Assembly (NCBI RefSeq): GCF_003003775.1
Contig: NZ_PVWJ01000005.1
Span: 1 to 64,000, forward strand
Reading direction: 5' to 3'
Length of the DNA: 64,000 nt
Source of the DNA: Merismopedia glauca CCAP 1448/3
Lineage (GTDB): Bacteria > Cyanobacteriota > Cyanobacteriia > Cyanobacteriales > CCAP-1448
The notes under the pieces are model-generated. The model had not been told where the DNA came from. It saw only the letters and a list, made by a program, of their open reading frames with translations, and searched no databases. Shown piece after piece: positions 52,474 to 62,148 of this stretch (position 1 is its first letter; each line of letters begins with the position of its first letter). Made by a program: the position numbers and the translations under genes.

Positions 52474-55400
52474 TTACCAGCTACGTTTTTCTAAATCTTC
52501 CTGTGCTTCTGCACGTTCAACATCTTGTTGAAGTGATTGAATTACTCGCTTCGCAAACTGCCGAACTTGAAAAATGTCATCTTTTTGCCAAGGTGATACT
52601 TCTTCAATACGTTGTTTATAAAAATTAGAAAAGCCTCCCATAATTGCGCCTGGAGTAAGATGAATGGCAGCACCGACAGATGAAAGGATATTTTCATCCT
52701 GGGTACGAGTAATAATTTCTCGACTCAAATTATAAAAGTCTTCTCCAGTATTGAATTCGCGTAATATTGTAGCAATTGCTTTTAACTTGTCTATATTTTT
52801 TGCCTCAACCCATTCCATTAAAATGTCGTAGAGTTGACCTTTCAGATTTAGCGATAATGCTTTCAGTAGCGAAGGAGCTTTAAGACTAAGTAAAAAGTCA
52901 TCTTGTATCGTCCAGTCTCTTACTCGACGAAGAAGATCGGGATACTCTGGTTTAAAGTCGATATTATTGAAGGCACGAGAAAAAGGTGTAGGAAAAGCTT
53001 GATAGTATTCCTTCTTAGAATACTTATTCGGTTTGAGCTTTATTCGACGTTCGATAAAATCGATAACTAGCGTTGGCTGGCTTTCTCCTAAACGTGCCAA
53101 GCATTCTTCAACTTTATAATCTAGATAAGGAAGTCGCTCAAAATTTTCAATTATTTCCCACAAATCTTGAAGGTTATTAAATTGAATAGCCCATGTTTCT
53201 CCATCTTGTTCGTAATTAGGTGATGATACAATCTCAGCTACTTGATGTAGCGTATTTTCATTATCACGAGTAGCTAGAATTTTTAAAAGTTCTACTGCTA
53301 GTTCGGAATTGTAGGGTGCAAGTCGGCTTATTGACCAGAAAAGTTCTCGATCTACTATTACAGATTTTTTGGCAACAAGCTGACGAAGAACTTTCCATTC
53401 AGTTTCAAGCTGTGGCTGACTCCAATCTATAAAATGATAACTCAAAGCGATCGCCCGCCAAAGTATGGGATCGTCACCTTCAATCCACTCCTGAACATAT
53501 AGTCTTGCTTTTTCTCGATCTCTAAAACGAATTCCTGCTAAAGCGAAACCCAGATGATGTTTTAACTCCAGGTTTCGACTCAAAACTTGCTCTACGAATT
53601 CACTAGCAAAATCAAGACGTTTTTGTCCAATAATTCTCAGGATATCGTTTAAACCAAATGCTTTATCTTCATTGATAAGACGTATCTGTTTTAGGATTGA
53701 CTCTAGTTCTTGAATTGCCTGCTCTAGACTAGAAAGCGAGTCAACATAATCGTCAATTCTTTCCTGCCGTTTTCGATCTGCTTTTTCCCAATTTAGCAGT
53801 AGCAGGTTATCATCTTCATCATATCTGCATCTGCCGATTAAAAGTCGATAAAGTTGATAGCCTTTATGATTTTGTAATTGTTGCTGAAGCAGATTAAGTT
53901 CCTCAGCTTGATATCGATCAAACCGCTTTATATGTATTACCCATTCCGCTATCTCATCCAAAATAGGTAATTCTGCATTAGACAACACTTTATACAAAAA
54001 AAACCGAGCCGTCATCGCGCAATTAGCATTCAAAAAATTGAGCAATTCAGCCGAAATATCCTCTCCTGGCGTTATATGAGGAGTTGCACCACACGAAGCT
54101 CGAACGATTTGCAATCGAGTTGATAGATTGGATGTTTGTTCGTAAGCTTCATAGAGAATATTTAGCGATCGCTCCCGGATTTGACGTAAAGAATCGCTAA
54201 GCCCCAGTCTCCCTTGCTGAAAGATAATACCAAAAGGTTTAATCGGATCTGTTTCAGCACTATGAAATTCGATTTTTAGCATAGACTGAATCAACGGAAG
54301 ACTGATAGCTAGATTAATAACGAAGTTTTCTTTCAACCAATCTGCTATTAAGTCTAGTAATAAAAGTTGTACTCCATAAGGCTTTCGTGGTTTAAATTCA
54401 GCAATCTTTAATAAAGCTTCGCTGGCTTTTTTTCTTACTTCTCCATATTCTGTTGTTGCCAGTTGATAGGTAGCAATTTTATGCAAATAGTTAATAGAAT
54501 CGCGCAAGCCACCTTGATAGATTGTACGTTCTAAAATTTCGACAACTTTTTTCAAAACAAATTCATGCTTAATCTCATAAGATCCCCAAAATTTACCCTG
54601 AATTGTTTCGGATTGAGGATCTGCATCTTCAATAATGAAAGTTGCGATATTCAAAATATCATCTGGTTTGAGATAGGCAACATCCCTCAAGCAATCGAGT
54701 AACTTAGAACGAAATGAATTTCCCTCCTGTCCTAAAGCTTGATACAATTCATTCATTTTTTGACCGAATAATAAACCTGCTTCTTTAGATTCACCTTTAA
54801 CTTCAGCTTCAGCCAGGTTAGTCAAAATTGCTTGAGGTTTGAGATTAAAAAATGGTTCGAGAATTAGTTTATGATAGTCAGCTTGTTTTGTTTTGGAATT
54901 AAAGAAGTGTTCGATTAAAATATGGTCGGCTAAAACTTCAGAAGCTATTTTAATAGTTTTGTAGTACCGCTCTATCAAACCCGCTTCTAACAACCGCGAT
55001 ATTATTTTCTCTTCATCAAAAGAAGAAATATCAACTATTTCGTTAATTTTACTTTGGATTTCCTGTTTGCTGAGATCTACTGTTCCTAAAGCAGAAAGTA
55101 TTTGCAAGTAACAAATGTATTTTTGCTCGGAATCAGAACTGGTTGATTCTGCTTTGGTTAAGTCTTTAATAATTTCATTTAAATAGCGAGTTAGCACTTG
55201 CTCCCGATTTAAATTTACTAAAGGCTCTCCTTTTTCGAGTAAACCTGCGGCGATACCAGCGATTAATGGATTTCCTTCTGCAATTTTGACCAGAACATGA
55301 CGCATGTCGTCATTGTTAATTTGATATGGTGCTTGTTGTAAATATCGATCTATATCTTCATTTTCTAGAGGGGGGATCTCTATTTCATCAATTTGCCCGT

Positions 55401-56370
55401 CAGGTAACGATCCCAATTGATAAATAAGCGAATCCTTGAAGACACTGCGCGTAGCGAAAATTAGTTTGACTTTGCCAGCTAGTTTAGGATTAACCAAAAC
55501 TTCGCGTAATTGATGAATGCGATCGCAGCGATGGGCATCGTCTACCACAATTATATGGTGATGATTACAATCTAAAGAAGCGAGTTCTGGCTCTATAGAT
55601 TCAGTTTCATTGCGAAGATACCACAGGTTTGCTTCTTCTGGAATTATGTCAGCAAGGGATAATAACAAACGAGTTTTGCCAATTCCACCAGAACCATGCA
55701 AAATACTGACACCGATACCTTCTGACAAATTCTGTTGTAGCTTGTTTAAAATAGCTTCTCGTCCTACAAATACTCCTTTGTGGCTAGCAAGAGCAGCTTG
55801 TTCGGCTCGGTCTGAAAATTCGGGGGGTGTAAGTAAAGCGTAAAATTTACGAGCTTCTAAAACTTGCTGAATTACTTGGTGAATCGTTTCTGCCTCTGCA
55901 CCTTGATAAATGCGATCGCCAATTTGAATCTCTTTTCCTTGACCAATGTTGACATTGTATTTCCCCAACTGAATCAATTTTTTGCTATCGTCTACGATTA
56001 ATAACTGGCGTAGCAAAAGCACATCCTCATCGATATATTCTCTTGTAGCAATACGTTCTATAGTTCGCTCTAATTTCGTCAGTGGATTAAACTCAGCTAA
56101 AGTAGAATCAGGTAATTCTTGTCCAGCACGATTTAATATTGCTGCCCAATAATCTAATCGACTTTGACCATCCCAACGATCATCATCGTTTTCTAGTATT
56201 GTTCCTGTCGCGCGCCCTCGATCAATAAACTCTTTTATTTCCTTAAATAATTCCGACGATTCAGCTTCTTCCCGATAGCGTTTTAGCAGCTTACTGTGGA
56301 AATCACGTAATGCAGCTAAAGAGGAAAAGCCATCTTGATTATTAGTCGTTGAAGAATTTGATTCCATCAT
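52474..56370 (-). CDS. Large STAND-like ATPase with GKYNVNI adaptor module
   Basis: 1298 residues from the ATG at 56370. The N-terminal ~100 residues are a helical domain (SLAALRDFHSKLLKRYREEA). The shared module is at ~105-170: RTIERIATREYIDEDVLLLR, then LGKYNVNIGQGKEIQIGD. P-loop ATPase: Walker A LHGSGGIGKTRLLL (~220), Walker B HHIIVVDDAHRC, sensor KLIFATRS, then GNPLIAGIAAGLLEKG. The last ~850 residues are helical, probably HEAT/TPR-like. The architecture fits a threat-sensing ATPase with the module as effector recruiter. It overlaps the upstream 366-aa gene by 29 bp. Confidence 0.78.
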   Translation of the reverse strand: MMESNSSTTNNQDGFSSLAALRDFHSKLLKRYREEAESSELFKEIKEFIDRGRATGTILENDDDRWDGQSRLDYWAAILNRAGQELPDSTLAEFNPLTKLERTIERIATREYIDEDVLLLRQLLIVDDSKKLIQLGKYNVNIGQGKEIQIGDRIYQGAEAETIHQVIQQVLEARKFYALLTPPEFSDRAEQAALASHKGVFVGREAILNKLQQNLSEGIGVSILHGSGGIGKTRLLLSLADIIPEEANLWYLRNETESIEPELASLDCNHHHIIVVDDAHRCDRIHQLREVLVNPKLAGKVKLIFATRSVFKDSLIYQLGSLPDGQIDEIEIPPLENEDIDRYLQQAPYQINNDDMRHVLVKIAEGNPLIAGIAAGLLEKGEPLVNLNREQVLTRYLNEIIKDLTKAESTSSDSEQKYICYLQILSALGTVDLSKQEIQSKINEIVDISSFDEEKIISRLLEAGLIERYYKTIKIASEVLADHILIEHFFNSKTKQADYHKLILEPFFNLKPQAILTNLAEAEVKGESKEAGLLFGQKMNELYQALGQEGNSFRSKLLDCLRDVAYLKPDDILNIATFIIEDADPQSETIQGKFWGSYEIKHEFVLKKVVEILERTIYQGGLRDSINYLHKIATYQLATTEYGEVRKKASEALLKIAEFKPRKPYGVQLLLLDLIADWLKENFVINLAISLPLIQSMLKIEFHSAETDPIKPFGIIFQQGRLGLSDSLRQIRERSLNILYEAYEQTSNLSTRLQIVRASCGATPHITPGEDISAELLNFLNANCAMTARFFLYKVLSNAELPILDEIAEWVIHIKRFDRYQAEELNLLQQQLQNHKGYQLYRLLIGRCRYDEDDNLLLLNWEKADRKRQERIDDYVDSLSSLEQAIQELESILKQIRLINEDKAFGLNDILRIIGQKRLDFASEFVEQVLSRNLELKHHLGFALAGIRFRDREKARLYVQEWIEGDDPILWRAIALSYHFIDWSQPQLETEWKVLRQLVAKKSVIVDRELFWSISRLAPYNSELAVELLKILATRDNENTLHQVAEIVSSPNYEQDGETWAIQFNNLQDLWEIIENFERLPYLDYKVEECLARLGESQPTLVIDFIERRIKLKPNKYSKKEYYQAFPTPFSRAFNNIDFKPEYPDLLRRVRDWTIQDDFLLSLKAPSLLKALSLNLKGQLYDILMEWVEAKNIDKLKAIATILREFNTGEDFYNLSREIITRTQDENILSSVGAAIHLTPGAIMGGFSNFYKQRIEEVSPWQKDDIFQVRQFAKRVIQSLQQDVERAEAQEDLEKRSW

Positions 56371-57418
56371 ATACAATCATTTCAATAATACAGGTCAGTG
56401 GTTCATCTACTACTCGTAAGTCTTCAAATAGTCTTAGTAGGTCTTGATCGACTTTATAGAAATAGTTACTCGCACGTCTGCGATAACTGCGGAAACATCT
56501 TTTTATTCGATCAAGGTTTTGATTTTCTACAAACAATGCAGTTTCTAAACTTTTTCCATCTTGTCTTAAAAATTGCGCCCAATTTTCTTCAGAATTACCG
56601 CATTGTTTTTCTATCATTGCTTTTAAATCTATCCATGATTGTTCTAATTCTAAATAATCTCGGTCAATAGTAGCTTCAATTAGACGTAGGTTCAAATCTA
56701 TTAATTGCCAATCGTCATGATTTTTGATGAGAATACTAATGTATTTTTGTAAGTTATCTAAGGCTTCAACACTATTTTTTAGCCGCTCAATCTTATCTGA
56801 TTCTAGATTGCGAGTAACTAAATTATCTAATATAGAATTTATTGATTTTATAAGGTTTGATAAATACAAAGATTTTGCTGCTACATTAAGAGTTGTATTT
56901 ATTTGAGAAGGATGAATAGCAAGTACTCTATTTAAAATTTTAATGGCTTTTTGAAGTCGATCTTTATCAGAATGCTCGATAGCATTTTCGAGTTTTTCTA
57001 AAGCTTCTTCAAGTTGTGGCAAACATGAAATTGTAGAACTCTGAAAATTGACCTGACTACTAATATCTTGTAGTCGATCAATATTATGTTCGAGCGTGAA
57101 TTTATGTTCTATTAATGTATCAATACTTATAAGATCTTGAGGAAAATGTCTTGCTTCTTGAACAATGCCTCGATAACAATGGAACTCAATAGTATGCAAT
57201 ATATCGTGTAACTTTTTATAAGTTCTTAAAAGATCGATTTGATTGTATATATTTTTAAAATCACTACGACAAAGAAGAACGAGATCGTAAACTCGCTCGT
57301 CTGACATCAAAGTGGCTAAAGCAATAAAACCTCTACGAATCATCTGGCTTTGGTCGCCAATATTAATATTTTCTCCATTTTGAATATTGATGATGTATTT
57401 AGCATCTTGATTTTCCAT
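56342..57418 (-). CDS. Helical protein with short N-terminal GKYNVNI-like motif
   Basis: 358 residues from the ATG at 57418 (a GTG eight codons upstream is in frame). The first ~22 residues, AKYIINIQNGENINIGD, are a short version of the adaptor motif. The rest is almost entirely helical and coiled-coil-like (QLEEALEKLENAIEHSDKDR, LKNSVEALDNLQKYISILI). It lies between the caspase and the large ATPase and overlaps the latter. A bridging adaptor is plausible; no family is recognised. Confidence 0.6.
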   Translation of the reverse strand: MENQDAKYIINIQNGENINIGDQSQMIRRGFIALATLMSDERVYDLVLLCRSDFKNIYNQIDLLRTYKKLHDILHTIEFHCYRGIVQEARHFPQDLISIDTLIEHKFTLEHNIDRLQDISSQVNFQSSTISCLPQLEEALEKLENAIEHSDKDRLQKAIKILNRVLAIHPSQINTTLNVAAKSLYLSNLIKSINSILDNLVTRNLESDKIERLKNSVEALDNLQKYISILIKNHDDWQLIDLNLRLIEATIDRDYLELEQSWIDLKAMIEKQCGNSEENWAQFLRQDGKSLETALFVENQNLDRIKRCFRSYRRRASNYFYKVDQDLLRLFEDLRVVDEPLTCIIEMIVYDGIKFFND

Positions 57419-57450
57419 TTTGGGAAAGTAATTATAAGACACTACCTAAT

Positions 57451-58437
57451 TTAATCTTTGTGTATAACATCGCCAATATGCATATCACGAGCCTCATTAA
57501 TATTGGTAATATATTTCCCCTGCTGATTAATAACATCAGCAATTTTATTAATCTTTCGATCTGCTTCTGATTTAACTTCTTCCCATCCCTTATCAGGCAA
57601 TCCTTTACCACCCCGCAAAAGAGCGATCGCAAAATCTCCTGCATCCATATCAAAATGAGGAATCTGTTCTTTATTGTATAATTTACGCACAGTTTCAGGA
57701 ACAGTTTTACCCAGATAATTCATTAAATTAGAAACTTTTACTACTTTATCTCCAGGTTGATTAGCAGCACCCTGCAAAGCTTCGAGAAAGTGATAAGTAT
57801 AGACGCTAATCGAATCATCTTTAATCCAAGACTTTTGCTCCCCTTCAGATGAAGTAAAAACTACTCTACCTTTACCTTCTTTCAGTGCTTCGATTAAACC
57901 TTTCGACGGAGCAACTCGTTTAAAATCTTCAAAATCCTCAAAAAGTTCGGCATCTGCCTTGGCAATAGCATCTGCATCCTTAGAACTTGCCATCCCTGCT
58001 GCATGACAGCTATCAATTACTACTAATAATCGTTCAGCCTGAATTTGTCGCAGTGCGTCGGTAAAATCTTTAGCAGATAACGCCGAAGATTCTAGCTTAG
58101 TTGGTTTAACATCGTGTTGTAGCAAGTAATAGCAATTATCATTTTTGTCTACCCAACCATGACCGGAATAATAGACAAATATTGTAGCCTCTTGATCTGC
58201 TTCGGCTTTTTCTTTCAACCAGTTCAACCCATCAAAAATCGCATTGCGGGTAGCTTCTGCGTTATTTAGCACCCGAATATGTTCTTGATCGTCAAGATAG
58301 GCGCACAATTCAGAGTCAATCAAAGCTGCATAAATTGCTTGGGTATCTTTTACTGTCACTGGCAATGATAAGGGTTTATAGGCAGACTCACCAACACCAA
58401 TTAACAAAGCATAGCCATGTTTAAAGGCTTCGCTCAT
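57451..58437 (-). CDS. Caspase-family (C14) protease with C-terminal GKYNVNI-like motif
   Basis: 328 residues. The C14 fold starts GYALLIGVGESAYKPLSLPV; catalytic His93 (VYYSGHGW) and Cys144 (VVIDSCHAAG) are both present. The p20/p10 core ends ~265. The C-terminal ~30 residues (NQQGKYITNINEARDMHIGD) repeat the adaptor motif in a degenerate form, so this protease could be recruited by the ATPases nearby through like-with-like contacts. AAGGA precedes the ATG. The next gene upstream (306 aa) ends 43 bp before and may encode its substrate or effector. Confidence 0.9.
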   Translation of the reverse strand: MSEAFKHGYALLIGVGESAYKPLSLPVTVKDTQAIYAALIDSELCAYLDDQEHIRVLNNAEATRNAIFDGLNWLKEKAEADQEATIFVYYSGHGWVDKNDNCYYLLQHDVKPTKLESSALSAKDFTDALRQIQAERLLVVIDSCHAAGMASSKDADAIAKADAELFEDFEDFKRVAPSKGLIEALKEGKGRVVFTSSEGEQKSWIKDDSISVYTYHFLEALQGAANQPGDKVVKVSNLMNYLGKTVPETVRKLYNKEQIPHFDMDAGDFAIALLRGGKGLPDKGWEEVKSEADRKINKIADVINQQGKYITNINEARDMHIGDVIHKD

Positions 58438-58479
58438 TGTTTTTAATTCCTTCTTGAATTTGCTTGACTCAAAAGTTTT

Positions 58480-59400
58480 TTAGTTATCTTGATAGCGACT
58501 TACTCGAAAAACAAGATAATTGTATTCTAACAGTGAATCATCAGCTTTATGGACAATAGCACCTAAATCTGGTTTATAAACCCACTTATTCCAGTCTATT
58601 GCTGTCTCATGAGGTACTTGCACCGCAATATAATTCCCTTCTGCTAAACGAATCGCCAGGGCTGCACTATCAAAATCCAGTCCTAAATCAAACTTCTGCA
58701 CGGCTACATTCCGATTTCTTTTTGCCAGCAATTTCACTAACCCCAAACTAATAGCAGTAAAAGGAGCGATCGCAGGTTGAGCGGTTGTTAACAATTTCAG
58801 TCCATTTTGAAACGTTGAGGATTCCAGAGCTTCTAACACTGCTTCATCCTCCTCGTTTTTGACATTAATAGTGACTCCTTTAAACTTAATCCCCTCAGAA
58901 CCTACATTTAATCCCAAAAAAATTGCATAACCAGCAATGCCAGCCGAATTTCCCTCTGGAACTCGATAGGTTTGACTAAAACTAACTGCTTCTTGCACGT
59001 TACCTACTTGATTTTGAGCCTCAAAAGTCACCATGACATTGTGCGTTCCTCCTCCTGGATATTTATAAACCCGTAAGCGGTCTAAACGAATATTGATGCG
59101 ACTATTTTTGAGAGTGGGATCGGCTTCGATCGCACTCGGATGTAGGATCGGTTGAGGTTTACTGCTACCTGGCTGACGTGGGGCAATGTAGCCATATTGA
59201 TGGGTTGCTGGATACCAAGGCTGATTTTTGACTCCTCCGACAAAATTTAAGAAATTTTCTAGATCCTTAGATTGATTCTGAGTTTTAGTAAATGCGATCG
59301 CTTCAGGTTCTTCTAATTCCTCAAGCTTGGCAATAATATCTTCGGAAGTTTTATATTCACCAATAGTTGGAAACGATTGCAGCAAAGATTCTTGATTCAA
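58480..59400 (-). CDS. Hypothetical protein upstream of caspase, candidate effector
   Basis: 306 residues with a TTG start supported by AGGAGGG seven bases upstream. The N-terminal half has RLDRLRVYKYPGGGTHNVMV and beta-rich sequence. Residues ~195-225 include a hydrophobic stretch (IAPFTAISLGLVKLLAKRNR) that might insert into a membrane. The C-terminus (LLEYNYLVFRVSRY) is beta-like. I do not recognise the family. Being directly upstream of a caspase-like protease, it may be that enzyme's substrate or a membrane-acting effector; this is inference. Confidence 0.6.
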   Translation of the reverse strand: MNQESLLQSFPTIGEYKTSEDIIAKLEELEEPEAIAFTKTQNQSKDLENFLNFVGGVKNQPWYPATHQYGYIAPRQPGSSKPQPILHPSAIEADPTLKNSRINIRLDRLRVYKYPGGGTHNVMVTFEAQNQVGNVQEAVSFSQTYRVPEGNSAGIAGYAIFLGLNVGSEGIKFKGVTINVKNEEDEAVLEALESSTFQNGLKLLTTAQPAIAPFTAISLGLVKLLAKRNRNVAVQKFDLGLDFDSAALAIRLAEGNYIAVQVPHETAIDWNKWVYKPDLGAIVHKADDSLLEYNYLVFRVSRYQDN

Positions 59401-59529
59401 AATATTTCCCTCCTAGCTGTTTTTTATGGTTGGACAAAGCATAATGTCATAAGAAATATGCAGTTAAAGAAACAGACAACCTGACTGCTATTTTAGAAGG
59501 TAATCAACGCTATGAGTCTGAATATTTAG

Positions 59530-62148
59530 TTAATTTCCCACCAAGACCCAACCCGCCCAATAGTAAGGATGCTGGTACTTGGGGTTTGCCAGCAAAGCTC
59601 TTTGAGCCGTTGCTAGCGCCTCCGCCTTACTCATCCCCCGCGTCCAACCTCGATAGAAATCCCCCATCAACCAAGCCGTAGAGCCAGCTTCCACCCGCCA
59701 CAAACTAGCTAAGGTACTTCGAGCCTTAGTCGTCACCGCAACTCCCGCGATGCCTAAAGCCGAGCGCTTATCCCCTTTTGCCGTTTCACAAGCACTCAAA
59801 ACCAATAACTCTAAGGGAGAGGTCGCTGGACTCGTCCAAAACCGATGGAATTCATCAATTTTAATCGGTTTATCCCAAGCTAGAATCATCGTTTGGTCGG
59901 GATCGGAACTGAATTGACCGTGAGTTGTGACGTGAATGATGGGAAACTCTGCTTGCTCAATGGTTTGGAAAAAGCGATCGCTGGTAAACTCCTGATTAAG
60001 TAGTAAGGTACTCTCACCTAGCTGTTGTTGCACGGCTGATACTTCAGTCGCTATTTCGGGGATGGGTGTCCAATCACCCTGGAAACTGGGGCTAGTTTCC
60101 GAAATTCCGGCAATTAAAGCTTTGAGCTTGGTTGGAGGTAAAGCCGCAGGTAAGACTTGATCGCCTAAACTTACGGAAATACTGTACTTTTCTAGTAAAT
60201 AAGCCGTGCCATCGTATAAAATCCCCATCGGTAGATTAGCAAATGGACTATCTAAAGCCAAAACTAGCTCCCCAGATGGCGGTAGATACCGTTCAATGGG
60301 TTTAATTAGTTGTTCGTAGAGCTTTTGAGAGTAAGAGCGAATCAAAAGTTCTGGAGTCGTTACCAACCTTTCATCTGCCAAATTAAAGCGCAAATTCTGG
60401 AGATTATCTAAGACTATTTCGCGGTTGGGAGTATGGCGGTGTAGTTCTTGACTCGACCAGACAATCTCTTCTAAATCTTCTCCCAAATTAACCAGATAAA
60501 TCGTTGGTTTATCTGGCAGTGCCGAACTAGGAGCGAGATGGTTCAGGGATGTCGCAGCGAGTCGCTGAGCGCTTGCCTGTGCGATCGCTTGGGGTAGATT
60601 ACCACATTGTAAAAAATTCTCCAATTCCGCTATCTTCAGCCGTTCTCGCGTCTTAATCACCTGCTGGAGATCTGATACCTGGAACAGTAAACCCATATAT
60701 TCTTGATATACAGGCTCAATTTTCTCTTTAAATGAGAAGAGAAGATCCACATTAGCTCCCCAGATCTGGTTGCCAATTAGATCCAGGCTGTCTAAAGCCG
60801 CACTGTAAGCAGATTTGGCTGCATCCAGCTTGCCACTAGAACGATACACCTTGCCCAATTCCCACTGCCACTGATAGGCTAGATCCCACTGTTGAACTGA
60901 TTGAGCTTGTCGTAAAGCCATTTCTAGATACTTTTGAGCCAGTGGCGATCGCCCCGTTTGACGGTATAGTTTACCTAATATCCCTGCGGCATGAGATTGG
61001 AGTCTGGGGCTGTTTAAACTTTGAGCTTGTCCTAGGGCATCTTTTACTAGGGGAAAAGTTCTCGCCAAGGGGACAGAGGGAATTTTGCGGCTAGTATCAG
61101 CCAACTTGAGACGAGCCGAAATAGAACGGGCTGGAGGTAAGACAGAAAAGTCAGCCTGAACGAGTTCTACCCAAGCTGGTTGAATTTGAGATTCAGTTTC
61201 CGGCAATAAATCCCAACTTTTGACCTCTACTAGCAAACTAAGGCGATTCAATTGGGCTAAGAGGACTGTTCCTCGGCTGCCCTGAACTTGCTGGTATAGG
61301 GTTAATGCCCTAGAAAAACCATCTTCAGCCGTTTTTCTAGCAGTAGAACGAGCTAGCGGCTCATCCGTCATTTGATAAATTTGCCATGCTTGTCTTCCCT
61401 GCAACTGTTTAGTATTAGCTAGACTGAGGAATAGTTCGCCACTTTGGGAATATTTGAGTGCTTGCTCTAAGACTACCTCAGATGCCGATAAATGCCCCAG
61501 ATGGCGCAAAACTCCCCCCAACTCTTGCCAGCCCGATAGAGTGATTCCCGTAGGGATTCTCCTGCGGAGACGCTGCGCGAACGCTTCGCGGCTCGCATCT
61601 GGAGAGTTGAGGAGTTGCCGCAATTCATCTATACTATGGCTAGATCCCCCTTGACATACCCATTTGGGCATCTCCAGCGCCGAAATCATAACTTGACAGG
61701 CGTGGGGGTAAAGACCTAATGCTTGAAGAGCTAGGCTTTGGTCGATTGAAGTGCCGATGACACCAGAGCGATTTCCCAGTTGGCGATAAACTTGGGTAGC
61801 AGCTTCCCATTTGGAGAGGGCGGCTTGAGGTTGACCTCGGTTGAGGAGAAGGTGACCTTGTTGGGTTAAAGTTTGAGCTTGAGTGGAAAGGGCAGAAGGC
61901 AGCGCTATTGACCTTGGATCAGAAAAATCGACAAGCTCAGCGACCCGGCAGGAAGTGTTAGGTTCATCTGGCTGCTGTTCTCGCAACGTAGCGCTTTGGT
62001 ACGGGCATTCTCTAAGTCCATCGAGGGAGTAATCTTGAGCTTGTAAACCACCTGAATTTAAGCCAATCGATACAGTCAGGCTCAGACCTAGTAAGAACCT
62101 GAAAACGGCTGATATTGCACCTGAAACGTGAGTCCGTTTTCTTGCCAT
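59530..62148 (-). CDS. Secreted TPR-CHAT protease
   Basis: 872 residues. N-terminal signal peptide (FRFLLGLSLTVSIGLNSGGL). TPR-like helical repeats (~85-470; for example LNRGQPQAALSKWEAATQVY and SRKIPSVPLARTFPLVKDAL). The CHAT domain (~570-872) has His in IIHVTTHGQF (~739) and Cys in LVLSACETAKGD (~786), and ends HPYYWAGWVLVGN as in typical members. A longer repeat insert encodes SREAFAQRLRRRIPTG at ~185-200. It overlaps the TpsB gene by 61 bp. Such exported CHAT proteins often sit next to two-partner secretion genes in cyanobacteria; substrate unknown. Confidence 0.88.
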   Translation of the reverse strand: MARKRTHVSGAISAVFRFLLGLSLTVSIGLNSGGLQAQDYSLDGLRECPYQSATLREQQPDEPNTSCRVAELVDFSDPRSIALPSALSTQAQTLTQQGHLLLNRGQPQAALSKWEAATQVYRQLGNRSGVIGTSIDQSLALQALGLYPHACQVMISALEMPKWVCQGGSSHSIDELRQLLNSPDASREAFAQRLRRRIPTGITLSGWQELGGVLRHLGHLSASEVVLEQALKYSQSGELFLSLANTKQLQGRQAWQIYQMTDEPLARSTARKTAEDGFSRALTLYQQVQGSRGTVLLAQLNRLSLLVEVKSWDLLPETESQIQPAWVELVQADFSVLPPARSISARLKLADTSRKIPSVPLARTFPLVKDALGQAQSLNSPRLQSHAAGILGKLYRQTGRSPLAQKYLEMALRQAQSVQQWDLAYQWQWELGKVYRSSGKLDAAKSAYSAALDSLDLIGNQIWGANVDLLFSFKEKIEPVYQEYMGLLFQVSDLQQVIKTRERLKIAELENFLQCGNLPQAIAQASAQRLAATSLNHLAPSSALPDKPTIYLVNLGEDLEEIVWSSQELHRHTPNREIVLDNLQNLRFNLADERLVTTPELLIRSYSQKLYEQLIKPIERYLPPSGELVLALDSPFANLPMGILYDGTAYLLEKYSISVSLGDQVLPAALPPTKLKALIAGISETSPSFQGDWTPIPEIATEVSAVQQQLGESTLLLNQEFTSDRFFQTIEQAEFPIIHVTTHGQFSSDPDQTMILAWDKPIKIDEFHRFWTSPATSPLELLVLSACETAKGDKRSALGIAGVAVTTKARSTLASLWRVEAGSTAWLMGDFYRGWTRGMSKAEALATAQRALLANPKYQHPYYWAGWVLVGN
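61553..61600 (-). repeat. ~45-nt small dispersed repeat (family B) in the TPR-CHAT gene
   Basis: A GC-rich segment with GCGAAGCGTTCGCG and GTCTCCGCAGGAGA on the minus strand, encoding SREAFAQRLRRRIPTG in frame. It resembles short repeats I know from other cyanobacterial genomes. It differs from the 21-nt family. Confidence 0.6.

Noticed and set aside
55435-55460. Possible small-repeat insertion (CTGCGCGTAGCGAA) in the large ATPase gene
   Set aside because: It encodes the expected FATRS sensor motif of the ATPase, so it is native sequence.
58480-59400. Bacterial gasdermin beside the caspase
   Set aside because: Size and position are suggestive, but I see no gasdermin sequence features; kept only as an unnamed candidate effector.
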